DNA from: Mytilus trossulus
Taxonomy: Eukaryota; Mollusca; Bivalvia; Mytilida; Mytilidae
Assembly (NCBI RefSeq): GCF_036588685.1
Contig: NC_086383.1
Location: forward strand, 62,013,448 to 62,077,447
DNA: 64,000 bases
Reading direction: 5' to 3'
This document shows positions 20,701 through 32,454 of the stretch, in pieces; position 1 is the stretch's first letter; each line of letters begins with the position of its first letter. The notes below the pieces were generated by a model. The model saw nothing but the letters and a program-made list of their open reading frames with translations, did no database searches and was not told where the DNA came from. The position numbers were made by a program, and so were the translations under genes.

Positions 20701-22478
20701 CATAACGGTCAACCAACTCGTGATGGCGTCCGTAAAATTTACGAAGGGATGATTTCAACTTCACCAATTGGAACTCTTGGTTAAATAGATTCCTTGTAAC
20801 CCACTATCACGAAAATCATGATAGGAAATGCAAGCACGGGGATATCTAATTTTTAGAGAATAAAGTATCTATCTATCTATCTATCGATATCGTATCAATT
20901 GGGAGATATATACCCCGTATACAGTTGCTGCTGGAATGTTGCCACTTAGAAATGGAAAGTTCACAATTGGAAAGCTGAAATCATCTCTTTTGTCGTAAAG
21001 TTTTGTTTTCAACCTACCCTCATTGTCAATTTCTAGATGTTAGTCAAGATATGAAGAAGACTTAACTGTATCTGTAGTATCCTTTATCTCCAGTTCGAAG
21101 AATTTCCATAAATGAGTTACAACTGCCCCGAAGCACATTTTGAGATTGAAAGGATTTATCTCAGTGATTGTATCCGACTTGAAGATGAATCGTAAATAAA
21201 TTAAAAAAATCTGAATAAGTTGAAGTTTACGGGTGCAGGAAAACTTAATTGCTCCTCGAATGTCATAATGAATTTATTATTAACTTAAAATTACTGAAAG
21301 ATATAGACAATACCAAAGCAATACCAGAAAAAGAAAACAAAATTTTTTAAAATACAAAATCACATAAATCTTTTAAACTTAGCTTTCCAAAACTCTGATA
21401 ACTGAAAGGTTTGGAAGAATTATTAATTTCCAATATTCTGATAAAAATAAACCAACAGGCCTTGAATTTGTATATATAAAAAAATATATAATACTATTAG
21501 AACATGAGCTAGCCATATTAGTATTTCACTTAAAAAGTCGGACTTTGAAATTAAATAAGTTGTAACTCAACTGATTTGTTTTTAATTTAAACTGTAAATA
21601 GAAAAACTAGGATAATTCTTACTAAAATATTACATGATTTACATTCATACTCACAATCTGGAAACAACTACAATCCCGACATTTTCTTTGTACTATTGTG
21701 TCGCCCATTGTCTATAATGCACTTTTCAATATTTACAAAATTAAATAAACAGTCCTTACAGCACCAAAACTAACTTATCGATGAAATGCAAAAATATGAA
21801 GTCATGCATCAAAAATAAACATTTAATTTACATTGACCATGCTGACTATAAAACTAATTCCTAAATAAAACCAATCAAAGATCATTCGGTTCTTGAGTAA
21901 TATTCTAAGTTTGTAAGAGAATGATAATCCCTTTCTTCATGACAAGTACTAACTATCGCTCGTACTTTATCATGAAGATATGAATTATCATTCTCTTTCA
22001 TATTCACATCACAGGTTTTGAAAACCATGGCGTGAGTAAGGTTAACAGAGGTATTATTTATGATGATTCATTTGATATCATATCAGTAAAATATAATCAT
22101 TATAAAGGCAAAATTAATGAAAATGATGTTGAAGTCTATATATATATTTTTGTTTGTTGTTTAGAATGTCTTTAACTAAAACGTACCTTCCAAATCTTTC
22201 GACATAAGAATAAGGTCAGTATCCACTTTTTTAACTATGTTACTGACGTTGGTTTGCATTCCCACCAATTGGTTTTTCATGATATTTAGTGTTTTCTGGA
22301 ACTCATCTGTCAGTATCCTCACGGTCTTTTCAAGGTAATTATCTACTGTTGTAAGTTCTTTTCTAGCATCTTCCAAATCCGTTTGGGATTCATCAGTAAA
22401 ACATGGTAAATTTTGAATACGTATAGCTAATGCAAACTTGCCTGTGCATATCAGGAAGAATACGAATATGTTGTACAT
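17734..22478 (-). CDS. CTL-B: secreted coiled-coil C-type lectin-like protein (five coding exons)
   Basis: Spliced CDS join is 22478-22187, 20054-19984, 18931-18847, 18424-18212 and 17738-17734, giving 221 aa. Signal peptide MYNIFVFFLICTGKFALA leads into IRIQNLPC and a charged stalk. The CTLD shows YQGHCYHF, RLCRDYGGYLVKIEN, RYWIGLSD, EGEWRW, NCVRF, WYDTGC and PICERNF. EPN/QPD is missing; the loop reads SNSGSRGH. N-S-T in exon 3 and N-V-S in the stalk are possible glycosylation sites. Exon 2 is odd: the TAG acceptor of the paralogues is TTG here, so splicing must use the AAG three bases on, deleting one residue. The promoter module at about 25.08-25.18 kb lies upstream with an untranslated exon, making the transcript span about 7.5 kb. 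Exons 3 and 4 are very close to those of CTL-A and CTL-C. Confidence 0.88.
18212..18424 (-). CDS. CTL-B exon 4: CTLD core
   Basis: 213 bp, TTGTAG acceptor, GTAAGC donor. Encodes GDRYWIGLSD, EGEWRWSVDQSLA, NSGSRGHLYNC, WYDTGCK and PICERNF; the aromatic run before ICE seen in CTL-A and CTL-C is altered to MNFNP. Confidence 0.88.
18847..18931 (-). CDS. CTL-B exon 3: CTLD helix and strand
   Basis: 85 bp, TACAG acceptor, GTAAGT donor. Encodes RLCRDYGGYLVKIEN, an N-S-T sequon and NEWLHSNRQY. Confidence 0.88.
19461..19904. mobile_element. Candidate MITE in CTL-B intron 2
   Basis: The ends GTTGTAGGTTGCAC (19461-19474) and GTGCAACCTGTAAC (19891-19904) are inverted repeats with one mismatch. The 444-bp interior has no gene. 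It would explain why this intron is longer than its CTL-A counterpart. I could not identify a target duplication. Confidence 0.4.
19984..20054 (-). CDS. CTL-B exon 2 (non-standard acceptor)
   Basis: Encodes QWTKYQGHCYHFSSKG to WYKAE and leaves at GTAAAT. The expected acceptor reads TTG; the nearest AG is the AAG at 20055-20057, giving 71 bp instead of 74 and keeping frame. AAG acceptors are used poorly, so this exon may be skipped in part of the transcripts. Confidence 0.72.
20084..20165 (+). repeat. Fragment of repeat family R3
   Basis: AAAGGCAACGGTAGTATTCTG followed by GTTCAAAAATCATGAATTCAT, a diverged start of the 8405-8830 repeat. It begins about 30 bp inside CTL-B intron 1, close to the altered exon 2 acceptor. 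Confidence 0.5.
20340..21130 (-). pseudogene. Retroelement fragment: RT C-terminus plus 3' tail, inserted in CTL-B intron 1
   Basis: On the minus strand (21130 downwards) the frame reads ELEIKDTTDTVKSSSYLD, stop, HLEIDNEGRLKTKLYDKRDD, then FPIVNFPFLSGNIPAATVYG and YISQLIRYR. After frame changes come RACISYHDF and KFYGRHHELVDRY. The C-terminal RT region ends near 20640 and the non-coding tail runs to about 20340, ending in GGTATCTTTCGTCCC. Stops and shifts make it non-functional. It is the same family as 1205-1830, on the opposite strand. A (TATC)n run at about 20868-20885 interrupts it. Confidence 0.75.
21915..21997. repeat. Hairpin of about 34-bp arms in CTL-B intron 1
   Basis: AAGAGAATGATAAT...TTCATGAC on the left pairs with TCATGAA...ATTATCATTCTCTT on the right around a short loop. 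It could be a mini foldback element; no gene. Confidence 0.6.
22187..22478 (-). CDS. CTL-B exon 1: signal peptide and stalk
   Basis: Begins MYNIFVFF and ends DLEG at a GTACGT donor (22181-22186), phase 1. An acceptor TTTGTAG (22488-22490) lies nine bases upstream of the ATG. Confidence 0.88.
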
Positions 22479-22490
22479 TGCTTGATGCTA

Positions 22491-25070
22491 CAAATACACA
22501 AAAAATGTCAAATACAAATATATTAGAAGTTAACAAGTTTCATTGTTTTTTTTATTTCCCCTAGAAAAAGACCAGACATATGGCTTCGTAACTGATGTTG
22601 CTACTTTAAAATTACATAAAACTATTTTATTTATAAAAAGGCAGTGTAAAGGTATATGAAATAACATTGATTGTATTGTTTCAAATCTGAGAATTGGAAT
22701 GCATTTTGTAGTTCACAGAAGAATTTTGTCAGTTTAGTAATTGCAAGCCAGGATCACATAGGTCTGTGAATGGCTTTACTATTATGAAGAATAAAATTAA
22801 AAACAATGCATACATCTGTTTCCGGTTGATTCTGCAATGATCAGAGGTTATATTCACCGATAGTTGTTAGATAGTAAATATAAACCTGATTTTGGCAATT
22901 TTTTGCCTTAGTCTTAAATATATTATCGGATTTTTTTTTGCAAACCATCTCATTGATAGCCGTTATTGAAAGTCTTTAATTGAGAAACGCATTATACCGG
23001 AGTTGGAACTGTGTAACCTATGCAATATTTTGTCACTTTTTTTTCTCGTTGAAACAGGTTTTTTCTTTCTATATGTTTTAAGCATACAATAATTTTTATT
23101 CCAAAATCAATTTTGAGATAACTGCAGATTTTTTTTCTTCTTTTATGTAGAAGATATACAAGTTCCTATGCCACAATTAAAGTTCTCGAATACTACATGA
23201 TCTCTTACATTTTTGTAATAAAACTTGTTATGAATGCTGTCAATATATTATAATCATATGTTAATGATATATAAGTGAGAGGTACTGCAAGCTAATAAAC
23301 TATGTTCAATCCAGCATTTTCTGGAGAAAAAAATGCCTATTCCACGTCAGGAATATGACAGTTATTATCCAATCGTTTGATGTATTTCCGCTTTACAAAT
23401 AAATTATAAAGTATCTTCATTTAAAACTTTCTTATTTACATTTCCTGCCTCTTGAATGCTAAAATTTCAAGTACTTCTTATTTTGTGTTTGTTTCTAAAA
23501 CATTAATTTTTAAAGTGTGATTTGCCTGATATAATGCATGTCTGGTGCGTAAACAATCAAAGGAAGGTTTATAAAAAATGTTTATTAACTTTGTCGATTT
23601 GTCAATTGTTTCAGACATTCTGGAAGATTTTTGATAAATTGAATGTCAATGTTGATGAACCCTTTGTAAACACGATTGACTTTGACCAAACAATGATGAT
23701 TGCTTTTTTGAAGATAAAGAAAAGGTTTACATCTTCAGGTAAGTAATTTTTTTAAATGAATAATTTGGTTCCTTTAAAAGAGAAAACATCATTTTAAAGC
23801 ATCATTAGGGAAATACATCTGAGAAAAGAATTTTTGTACTAGGAAAGAACTATTTTATAAAACAAGTATGTTATTAAAGTAACAGATAACTATGCAGAAA
23901 TGTTGTATCATATTTTAACCTGTAAACATAAATGTGTAAAAGAGTTATCATAACTTTTTATTGTACATATTTCAATAAAATTTGCAAAAGAGAAAAAAAA
24001 AGGTTATTATGATTATCAACGAAAACGGTCGTAAGTTCGAACACCATATGTGTTATAAATTTTTGAAATGTAGATTATAATATACAATAATTTCAGTTGA
24101 CAGTGATTTATTGTAAAATAATATACTGTCAAAATAATAGACTGACGTCTAAGAAATAGTTTGGGTGAAAATATATATAGCGCATAATGATAATAAATTG
24201 ATAAAACTTTTTTCTTGTAATCTGGCTACAAGGGGAAAAGTACAGACAGATTAATTCTTGGACATTCACAAGAAGACGAGATGAAACGATAATCCGTGAG
24301 ATTCCCAATATCAAGTAAGGGGTTCAATTGTAAAACAAAAATTAAATTAAAATGCAATTATTATCTCATGTATCTACTTTTTCACTTTGATTGGAGCGTA
24401 CGATACAGAAAGTAGATTAACGTATGATATCATCGAGAACTTATTTGTAGTATTTATGTCACAAAAATTACAAAATTGTTCCCTGCTATGTTGTTCGGTA
24501 CGAACATAAATCAATGTTTGAGTCCTCAAATTTGTTCTCTAACCCTTGGTGTAGGTAGATGTATTATTGACCCGTTTGTTTATATCAAAAGTATTATTGA
24601 ATCGAATATGAGACTGTTCACAAGATTCACACAATTATTGTCTCATTGTGAGAGACAATTTTTTTTAGAATTTATTAGCATGATGTAACTAATGCATAAC
24701 ACATATTAAGCTTCTGTTATATTTTTATAACTACGAAATAAAAGATGACATTATGTAATTCAAATTGGGGCATGCATTTTAAGCAGAAGAGTCTCAAATA
24801 TACCATATAAGTTTAAAATCAATGCCTTCATTAATGTAATATATTTTTTCAAATTTATCGTTAGGTCCTTCGAAAGGTCAAACCAAGGCTTCAAATTTGA
24901 ACTACTCACAATATCATCCTCTTGTATTTTCTAAAGTGTCCGTTGTTCAAGCTTAGAAATTATGCGCAATTTTACCCAGGGTTCCCCATCTGTCTATACT
25001 AATGTATGATCAAATACTTGGATACTCTTTGTTATGCCGTGAAAAATAATGGATAATCAATTAAACGAGT
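22491..25070 (-). other. First intron of CTL-B between untranslated and coding exon 1
   Basis: If the promoter module at 25.08 kb is used, this 2.6-kb interval is intronic. It holds an R5-type repeat scrap (about 23275-23395), a copy of the array segment with GGTCAAACCAAGGCTTC (about 24860-25010) and a plus-strand candidate exon (23615-23738). Otherwise it is AT-rich and featureless. Confidence 0.45.
23615..23738 (+). CDS. Candidate orphan exon on the plus strand
   Basis: A 124-bp open segment sits between a good acceptor (polypyrimidine, TTGTTTCAG, ending 23614) and a perfect donor (CAG/GTAAGT at 23738/23739). It would encode TFWKIFDKLNVNVDEP, then IDFDQTMMIAF and KIKKRF. The composition looks protein-like rather than random, but I recognise no family and see no partner exon. 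It may be a relic of an unrelated gene or transposon, or chance. Confidence 0.3.
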
Positions 25071-25076
25071 ACTCAC

Positions 25077-25150
25077 GTTATGTTGATTTTTTCCAGTTCT
25101 TTTATCCAACAGATTCTGTGTCAACTCTGACGTTATGCCGAGCAGAGATC
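25077..25150 (-). promoter_or_regulatory. CTL-B untranslated first exon (promoter module)
   Basis: A donor GTGAGT (25071-25076) closes a short non-coding exon; transcription would start about 30 bases below the TATA box at 25178-25183. The segment aligns with those of CTL-C (43.16-43.24 kb) and the orphan at 50.06-50.13 kb, including a conserved TGACGT-type core (CTGACGTTATG on plus). Confidence 0.55.
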
Positions 25151-25177
25151 TATTCAAGGACGTTCATAACATGTTCC

Positions 25178-25183
25178 TTTATA
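25178..25183 (-). promoter_or_regulatory. TATA box of CTL-B
   Basis: TATAAA on the minus strand in CAATATAAAGG, at the same place in the repeated promoter module as TATAAAA of CTL-C. Confidence 0.55.
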
Positions 25184-25204
25184 TTGTGCATGAAAAGTTC
25201 TCAA

Positions 25205-25345
25205 AATTATTAAGTTATGTTCTACTTCAAAAGAGCTTAATATTTAAAAAAAAAGTCTTTCTAAGGAAGTCCTTAAAATGTCATTTTGATTCTACTTGTA
25301 AAAACGCGTAAAGAAAAGTAATCGTCAGCTTTAACTAAAGAGATT
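25205..25345 (-). repeat. Promoter-flank repeat (segment E), copy upstream of CTL-B
   Basis: Diverged copy of a block immediately upstream of the promoter module: GGAAGTCCTTAAAATGTCATTTTGATT is its most recognisable part (first 20 bases shared as GGAAGTCCTTA...GT.A.TTT). Other copies at 31240, 43315, 44495, 45890, 51400, 52740, 53710, 54975 and 55560. Confidence 0.5.
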
Positions 25346-25364
25346 ATAATTTAATGAACCCGTT

Positions 25365-25592
25365 TTAAGATCATGACCGAAATGTGGTCGAATTACTGTG
25401 TCAATAGCCGGTCAGCACTGCGGTTTTGAGTTCGAAGTCCTTGAAATCTTAATTGACTAGGATGTCATTTTTCCTATGGAATATATGTTGTTATGTTCGT
25501 GCACTCCGGTTTCCTCCACCAATAAAAATGACACGAAATAGCATAATAGCTCTGAAAGTAGTGTTAAACGTCAATCAATCAACCAATCACAT
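25365..25592 (+). repeat. tRNA-derived SINE with ATCAATCAA tail
   Basis: A decayed tRNA-like head (GCGGTTTTGAGTTCGAAGTCC, B box) is followed by GCACTCCGGTTTCCTCCACC and the tail GTTAAACGTCAATCAATCAA. This tail style is frequent in molluscan SINEs. It is distinct from the SINE family at 3.6-5.3 kb. Confidence 0.65.
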
Positions 25593-25794
25593 CATATCAT
25601 GAAATATTTTATTTTTTCGTATTGTTCTGTTTAAAGATGTTTTGTCCATTAAATTTGCTTGTGAAAATATTCTTATAATGCATGTTTTTTTTCAGCCATA
25701 TTAATTATTTAACCTTGGTGTTTCCCTTTTCACCTTTCAAGTTGTGCATGATTTCGTTCTTTAGTAAAAAAAAAACCCAAGAGGCTGTCACAAC

Positions 25795-26350
25795 GACAGC
25801 AAACCGGATTTATCAACATTTATTTGTGTCCTGGCAATATCACAAGAACCATTACTGATGATAAGTGAAAGTGAAAATCGTCAATATCAAATTTGACCTC
25901 AATTTGGTCATCAGTATCAACATATTAAAATTTGAAAAGCTTAGATTGAATAGTTCATGAGTAAATGCAACAACGACAGGAAACACCATTTTACGATCTT
26001 TCAAGAACCATAACTACTGAACGGTAAAAGTCAAAATCATCATTATCAAACTTGACCTCCATTTTGTCACCAGTAACAACATATTAAAATTTGGGAAGCT
26101 TTGGTAGAACAGTTCATGCGTAAATGCACGGACACTCAATTTTTCAATCTTTCAAACACCATAACTCCTGAACGGTAAAAGTCAAAATCGCCATTATTGA
26201 ACTAGACCTTCATTTAGTTGTCAGTAACAACATATTAAAATTTTAAAAGCTTTGGTTGAACGGTTGATGTGTTAATGCACGGACAACATTTGATTACCGG
26301 CCGACCGCCCGCCGAGCATCCCTAAATCAATAACCGACATTTTTGTCACA
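25795..26350 (+). repeat. Three diverged tandem units of about 150 bp
   Basis: Units start near 25842, 26000 and 26148 and each carry AAGAACCATAACT-type, GGTAAAAGTCAAAATC, AACTTGACCT, GTCA(C/T)CAGTA.CAACATATTAAAATTTG and GTAAATGCA(C)GGACA words. The block ends in a GC-rich piece (GGCCGACCGCCCGCCGAGC, about 26300) and AATAACCGACATTTTTGTCA. It is an interspersed tandem-repeat element, non-coding as far as I can see. Confidence 0.7.
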
Positions 26351-26379
26351 AAATTCCGGTTACAAACACATATTAACTC

Positions 26380-26900
26380 GTATTAGGAATCAGCAGATAC
26401 TAGATTTTCAAATCTCAGAGAAGAAACAAATCAAAATGTTATCAAAGGTTCCAGGCCCATACTTAATACGCCAGACGAGCGCTTCGTCTACATAAGACTC
26501 ACCAGTTACACCCAGATCAAAACAGTTAAAAAGCCAAACAAGCACAAAATGAAAAAGCATTGAGAAACCAAAATCTGAAAAGGTTCTGCATAATAATCCT
26601 TGGGTAATCTATGTCTGGGTTCAAAGGGATACAAAAAACTGAGGGAATCACAAGCGTCCACAGGGTCAAAAATTGAAACAGCACGTTTAATTATGCTATG
26701 CGTATGAAGGGCTTTTTCTGAATTTTCCTTCATCAGGAACGCTCAAAGCCAAACATTTGAAATCCGGGGATGTATAAGTACTGAAACAAATGAAGAGCTA
26801 TATAACAATAATACCTAGAACTACATTGTAGTAGCCAAATTCATCTTAGGTCAAATTTGCCCTGAGGGAGTTGATACTTTAAAATATCTTAGGCCGTGCA
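26380..26900 (-). repeat. Interspersed repeat (family R6, inverted)
   Basis: Contains the inverse of the GACGAAACGCGCGTCTGGCG family word (about 26470-26495) and a CCTTCATCAGGAACGCTCAA segment whose inverse recurs at about 51150. The open frame 26506-26733 falls inside and is not a gene. Confidence 0.6.
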
Positions 26901-27354
26901 AAAATGTCGCTATTGAATTGATACACATACACATCGTTTTGATCAATAAATTCGAGATGAAGACAATTGAACTTATGTAGTGATAATTTCAGTTGGTTTC
27001 CCTCATAACTCTAGATCCTTTAAATCAGATTTTGTGCCAGGAGCACGTCCTGTTTTGATATACTTATAGAGTGAAAGTGCATGAGCGTAACATATCAATA
27101 AATACTAGAACACACCCGCGAAATCGAGGGCATTCAGAGCGTAGTTTAAAGTATGTAAAGTGTTGTTGGATGAATTTTGAAAAAAAATTGAATAACTGGA
27201 GAATTTCAGCAAAAGTATCATAAGTCATAGGTTATTGGGGACAGAATAATGCTTTTTGTTTTATCCCTCCTCCTTTATTTCCAATATTTTCATTTTTTGG
27301 TTTTCTATCAATTTCAATATGAACATACATTTAGTATGTTATGATCATTCAAGA

Positions 27355-27625
27355 AAGGAGCCTGTAATTCAGTGGTTGTTGTTTGTTTATGTGTTACATA
27401 TTTGTTTTTCGTTCATTTTTTGGTACATAAATAAGGTCGCTAGTTTTCTGGTTTGAATTGTTTTACATTGTCAGTTCGCGGCCTTTTAAAGCTGAGTATG
27501 CGGTATGGGCTTTGTTTATTGTTGAAGGTCGTACGGTAACCTAGAATTGTTAATATCTGTGTCATATTGGTCTCTTGTGGAGAGTTGTCGCAACATGGCA
27601 ATCATACCACATCTTCTTTTTTTTT
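27355..27625 (+). repeat. Interspersed repeat (family R2)
   Basis: Near-complete copy: GAGCCTGTAATTCAGTGGTTG, GTTACATATTTGTTTTTCG, GGTATGGGCTTTG, then ATCATACCACATCTTC and a T run. Confidence 0.72.
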
Positions 27626-27629
27626 GTAA

Positions 27630-29490
27630 TCAATGAATTTTGTAAAAGATTTAATGACTGGAGAATTTCAGAAAAGGTATAAAAAATTCACATACACATT
27701 TTAGCGCTTATCTGTATATTATGAACATTCATTTCTATATAAATATAGTGTATTTACTCTCAATTCTAAGTTTACTATAAATCGATCCATACTGGTCATT
27801 GATATAGTTTACAGACCCTCTCTATTTAATCAACTCTGTGACTGCCGTGGATAGTAAACTTGAAAATGATAGCAGATAGAATTATGAAAATACATTTTAT
27901 TCTTTGTAAATGTATGTTCAACGTATACAGACAAACGTAAACCGGAAGTCTAATCTGACTTAAAAATTCGTCCAATGACGGGAAAATATCCGGATGCCTT
28001 TTTTCTCGTTTTTCTACAAAAATAACTCAATCTGAATAATCATATGAATGGATGACAAATGGCACAATGCACTGTACCTATAGGACACAGAGGCGTGTTG
28101 ATCAATTAATTATGGAAATAAGAGAAGCGACACCCAAAATGAGGTCTTCTCGTTTAATAGTATAGATATGTAATCGTCATACGATGCGACGGTAGGTATG
28201 TTGATGCTGCGAAATTGACGTGAACAAATGAAAATTGAACACATCACGTTATTAATAGATTCTAGTTTCAAGGAATTATTTTATAAATAACAAAACTATG
28301 GAACTACTGGCATCTTATGAACGTTTCTTGTCTGTTTCGATTTCAAATCATATTTTTCAGTTCTTAATTTATTTTGCATAAGACATTTCAATATGTATTG
28401 AATTTTGTGTTTCATCTTCTTTATTTGGTTTTAACACAAATTCCAAATTAAATTTTTATCAAGTCATGAATAAATATCAAAATTGTATTCAATTGTTGGA
28501 TATATAAACAGAAAATGAACTTCTATAGCCAAACTTGTTTACATTTCAACGTCGTCTTTATGAAATTTAACATTAACAATATCAATTCGTATTATTTATT
28601 TGTCAGAGGGTGTTATTTGTTCTAAATGTTCACCCTGTTTCAAAGCAAAACAATCGTTTATTTCTGTTTTCCTCTTTGCCCCAAGTACTGTGGCGTTATA
28701 AGGATCTAATCATTAATGTCGTTCACAATCTAAAAAACAAAATAATAATGTTAACATAAATATTAACTTATTACTGGTTGAAAACAGATGATAAATACTT
28801 AGCTATTATTTAATCTATGAAGAAGAACATTTTATATAAGTGACTCTCATTTGTTAAAAAAAAAATCGTTTAAATTCAAAATTTTTCTTATGTTTCCAAC
28901 ATTATTTTATATATTCCAATCAGTGTGATCAGTTACTTCCTTATTGTTTATATATTTTCAATGACTTATAAACGGTATATACAAGTACCAGGGTACTTGA
29001 GAAACTGACGATTAATTGCTGTCACACTTAGAAGATCATTCATTTTAAACTTAACACTTAACGTGTACTTGTTTCGTATGTGCCACCAAGTAACACAAAT
29101 CTATCCACCGTAGGTATACTATTCCAATTGAATAATGTGTTATCCAAACCATGGACATGTAATGTTGGGAAATATTTTATAGGCTGTGTCTGTTTCTCAG
29201 TCCTTTTCAATTCCTAACAAGTAATATAAAAGGTTCAAATCAAATTCATTCGTTCAATATTTATCTGTCCATTTGACAAATATCAGGAAACACATTTCAA
29301 ACCATTCGCCCATCAGATAACCTCAGATTATAGTATTGGAAGCATTTTATTCGACTAAGAATAACGACCCTGACCTTATCCTTGTTAGCAATGAGAGTCC
29401 GCGTTTGTACATGTATCAAATAAGGAACTGTTTAGTTTTTTAGTTCCCTACGTTCCAACAAACAACAAAATCTTTCAAGCTAAATGTTGA
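27630..29490. other. Intergenic DNA, mostly unassigned
   Basis: No exon identified. Positions about 28930-29350 are a diverged direct copy of about 31420-31790 (shared GTACTTGAG, TTTATAGRC and ATCAGATAACCTCA-like words), so this is part of the duplicated landscape between lectin genes. Confidence 0.45.
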
Positions 29491-29499
29491 ATGTCTTCT

Positions 29500-30540
29500 T
29501 CCGGCAGGGCTGCTTAAGCAGAATAGTCCCAACCCCATAAACGTCTCATATATGTTTTAATGTGACAATGATAATGCCTTCTCGTTTTGTTTCTTGTTCT
29601 TACTCTACATTGTGTCTTTATTTTTTATTTATAAAATCCATTCTATAATCATCAAATAGAGCAACCACAAGCGTTGATAAAGGTAAATATATGGTTATTT
29701 ACAATTAAACCGTCGGTCAATGAAAATGGCTAATAATGCGTCCTTTTAGTTTATGTGTTAATCAAAATAAACATTCACATTCGTTATAAAAGCGACTTTA
29801 AAGATGTCTATTTCCTTTTCATGTTTTAACCCTCAGCATCAAACATTCGTATCCTACGGTCATGAATATCTCAATGTTTAGAAAAAGCAAATTATTGGTA
29901 AATGCCTCAATCAAAGTCGTGTCAAGGAAAAAGGCAGTTTGATTTTCACATCTTCCATTGATTGATAGTATTTAATTTAATACGTTTTTATTGACCGTAC
30001 TTTTTTAAATTTGTCATGGAGTTCGTTCTTTTTGTTTTACATTTACACATACAGTAAATGTGTATTTTAGATACCCTTTCGCCTTTTATGTCATATGCAA
30101 AATGCAAAGCAATCTTGTACTTTCAGGAAATAGTTTTGATTGGCAAGCACATCCATCTGTTTTGAAGTATCATTAAAATGTTGTTATTTTGAAATCCGAT
30201 GCCGTGTGTATGGAGACGGTCAAAATCTGGGTATGTCATATATTACTTACAAAAACTTTTAAGGGTTAAAACGGCGGTTTTCCGCAGTGTATTGGTAGAA
30301 CGGCGACCATTTTGAAGTTTTATTTGCAACAATACCATATATCATTATTTGTATATAGTTTTCCAAATCTAGCATCATGTTTTGTTCAATTTCTAATAAC
30401 CAAGTTAATCTAATAACACGAATAAAGGACATGTTTTAATCTCTGATTACGAGGTTTTAGAATTCAAATCATATTTGAGGGTCCTGAAGTTTTTGACACA
30501 CAGTTCTCAAAAAAAGAAATATCCAATTCAATTTAAATTG
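29500..30540 (+). repeat. Duplicated intergenic module M, copy 1
   Basis: Aligns with 56370-57100 (shared GTGACAATGATAATGCCTT, TTGTTTCTTGTTCTT, ATTGGCAAGCACATC and GTGTATGGAGACGGT) and, in its last third, with 47900-48270. It is an old segmental duplication rather than a transposon: no terminal repeats are evident. Confidence 0.6.
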
Positions 30541-31109
30541 TAAAAAAGATTTCAATAGAAGTGTTGATAAATAAAAAATCTATCTACATAAATAGAGTGT
30601 GCTCGTTTCGTGTGTGTTTGTGGTAGGTAGAACATTTTCTGCAAATACCAATATATTTCATCAAGTCAAAAAGATAGTCCATAATTTGACACTACCATTT
30701 TATAAAATTTAATATTTTGACAATACCCAAAGTGTTGCGGGTTTGACAGTTCTGTACGCTTTTCAATTACATTTTCACCCTGTTTTACTAATACAATCAT
30801 GTACATTTGAACATAAAAAAATAATCTTTGACACTGTCTGTTATTTTGTGATCTTTCACGAACGTTAAAGAATGGACAATCAATATCATGTTAAACAAGA
30901 ACTAACCTCATCACCCGAGGTTTTTTCGTTTGGGTTACGTATTGCCATTGTGCTCATTTTTTTGACATTTGTACCTTTTGTGTCGGTTTTTTCACACATC
31001 GTTGACAATATAATGGATTTTGATGCAACTGCCATATAATTGTATTTTCCTCAGAGTTCAGTATTTTTGTTGTTTTACTTTTTTCTAATACAAATTAGAA
31101 ATAATTGAT

Positions 31110-31410
31110 TTTTCCAGTTCTCTTAAACAATGGATTCCTGATTCTTCACTGACATTATGATGTCCAAAGATAAATTCAAGGAAGTTCATATCATATGATT
31201 TCATATTAATCTTGAAGAGTTTTTAAAACTTCAAAATGATTTTTTTCTTCGAACACTCAAGATTTGATTTTATCGTCGACTTCAAAAGTCCTTAAACATC
31301 TATAAATGTCTTAGGAAGTTTTTAAAGTGTAATTTTAATTTTCGCATACAAAGATGCAAATGAAAGCCTTAATACTGAAGATATTATATTATAATTTCAT
31401 AACATGAAAT
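31110..31410 (-). repeat. Decayed promoter module plus segment E, copy 2
   Basis: Carries the first-exon-like CTTCACTGACATTATGATG segment and the E block with GGAAGTTTTTAAAGTGTAATT. TATA and donor are not preserved, so it is probably inactive. Confidence 0.5.
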
Positions 31411-31893
31411 ATTCCATGTTTTTATTTATTGTTTATATATTTCTGATAAATAGTGTTGATATGTACATTTCCTAATGTACTTGAGTAATTGATAATTACA
31501 CACTTAAATATAACATATTCTTATTATTGTTTATGTGTTTTCATAAGTAGCTTGAATTGATCCACTGTTATTATTAGTTCTACTATTCAAAATACTGTGA
31601 CATATTTGTGATTTGGACACTGAAAATGTGATGTGGGGAAACCTTTATAGACCTTGCCTGTTTGCACACTTCTATTTATATCCTAATGAATAACATATGA
31701 TTCAAATTCGTCCGTACAATATATTTTGCCGTCAATTTGAGATGAAATCTGAAGAAACACTTTCAGAACAACCTCATATCTAAAAATAAAATCAACTGAG
31801 AACCGATCCTAACCATTCTTGTTTTAATGGGGCTCTGCAGGTGTACATACAGGTTGGGATCCCGCTATCATGCATTACCCCGCCACATTATTC

Positions 31894-32160
31894 ATGTATG
31901 TGTCTGTCCCAAGTCAGGACCCTGTAATTCAGTTTATTTAGGTGTTACATATTTGTTTTTCGATTTTTTTTCATTAATAAGACGGTTAGTTTTCTCGTTC
32001 GAATTGTTTTACATTGTCCTATCGGGGTCTTTTATAGATGACTATACGGTATGGGCTGTGTTCATTGTTGAAGGACGTACGGTGACCTATAGTTGTTAAT
32101 GTCTGTGTCATTTTGGTATCTTGTGCTCCCATTGGCAAGCATTCCACATCTTCTTTTTTA
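31894..32160 (+). repeat. Interspersed repeat (family R2)
   Basis: Copy with GTCTGTCCCAAGTCAGGACC at the head and CATTCCACATCTTC plus a T run at the end. Open frame 31827-32099 lies in it and is discounted. Confidence 0.7.
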
Positions 32161-32183
32161 TATTTCATAAAAGCAACCGTTGT

Positions 32184-32400
32184 TTCGAGTTCCATACTTT
32201 CCTAATATAATGTTATATTTGTTATTCTCATCGGATTTTGTCTAATGCTTAGTCAGTTTCTATGTGTGTTACATTTTCATGTTGTGTCGTTGTTCTCCTC
32301 TTATATTTAATGCGTTACCCTCAGTTTTAGTTTGTTACACCGGGTTTTTCCCATCGATCTACGAGTTTTAAACAGCGGTATAGTATTGTTGAATTCATTT
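32184..32400 (-). repeat. Interspersed repeat (family R3, inverted)
   Basis: Inverse of the 8405/34385 repeat: TTGTTATTCTCATCGGATTT, CCTCTTATATTTAATGCGTT and AAACAGCGGTATAGTA are reverse complements of words there. Confidence 0.7.
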
Positions 32401-32454
32401 TCTACCAGAAAAAATATATAGCATTAGCCATATATTTGAATGTGGTGTTGTTGA

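Noticed and set aside
25795..26350. Possible CRISPR-like or satellite array
   Set aside because: Only three diverged units of about 150 bp with no regular spacers; a eukaryotic interspersed tandem element explains it better.
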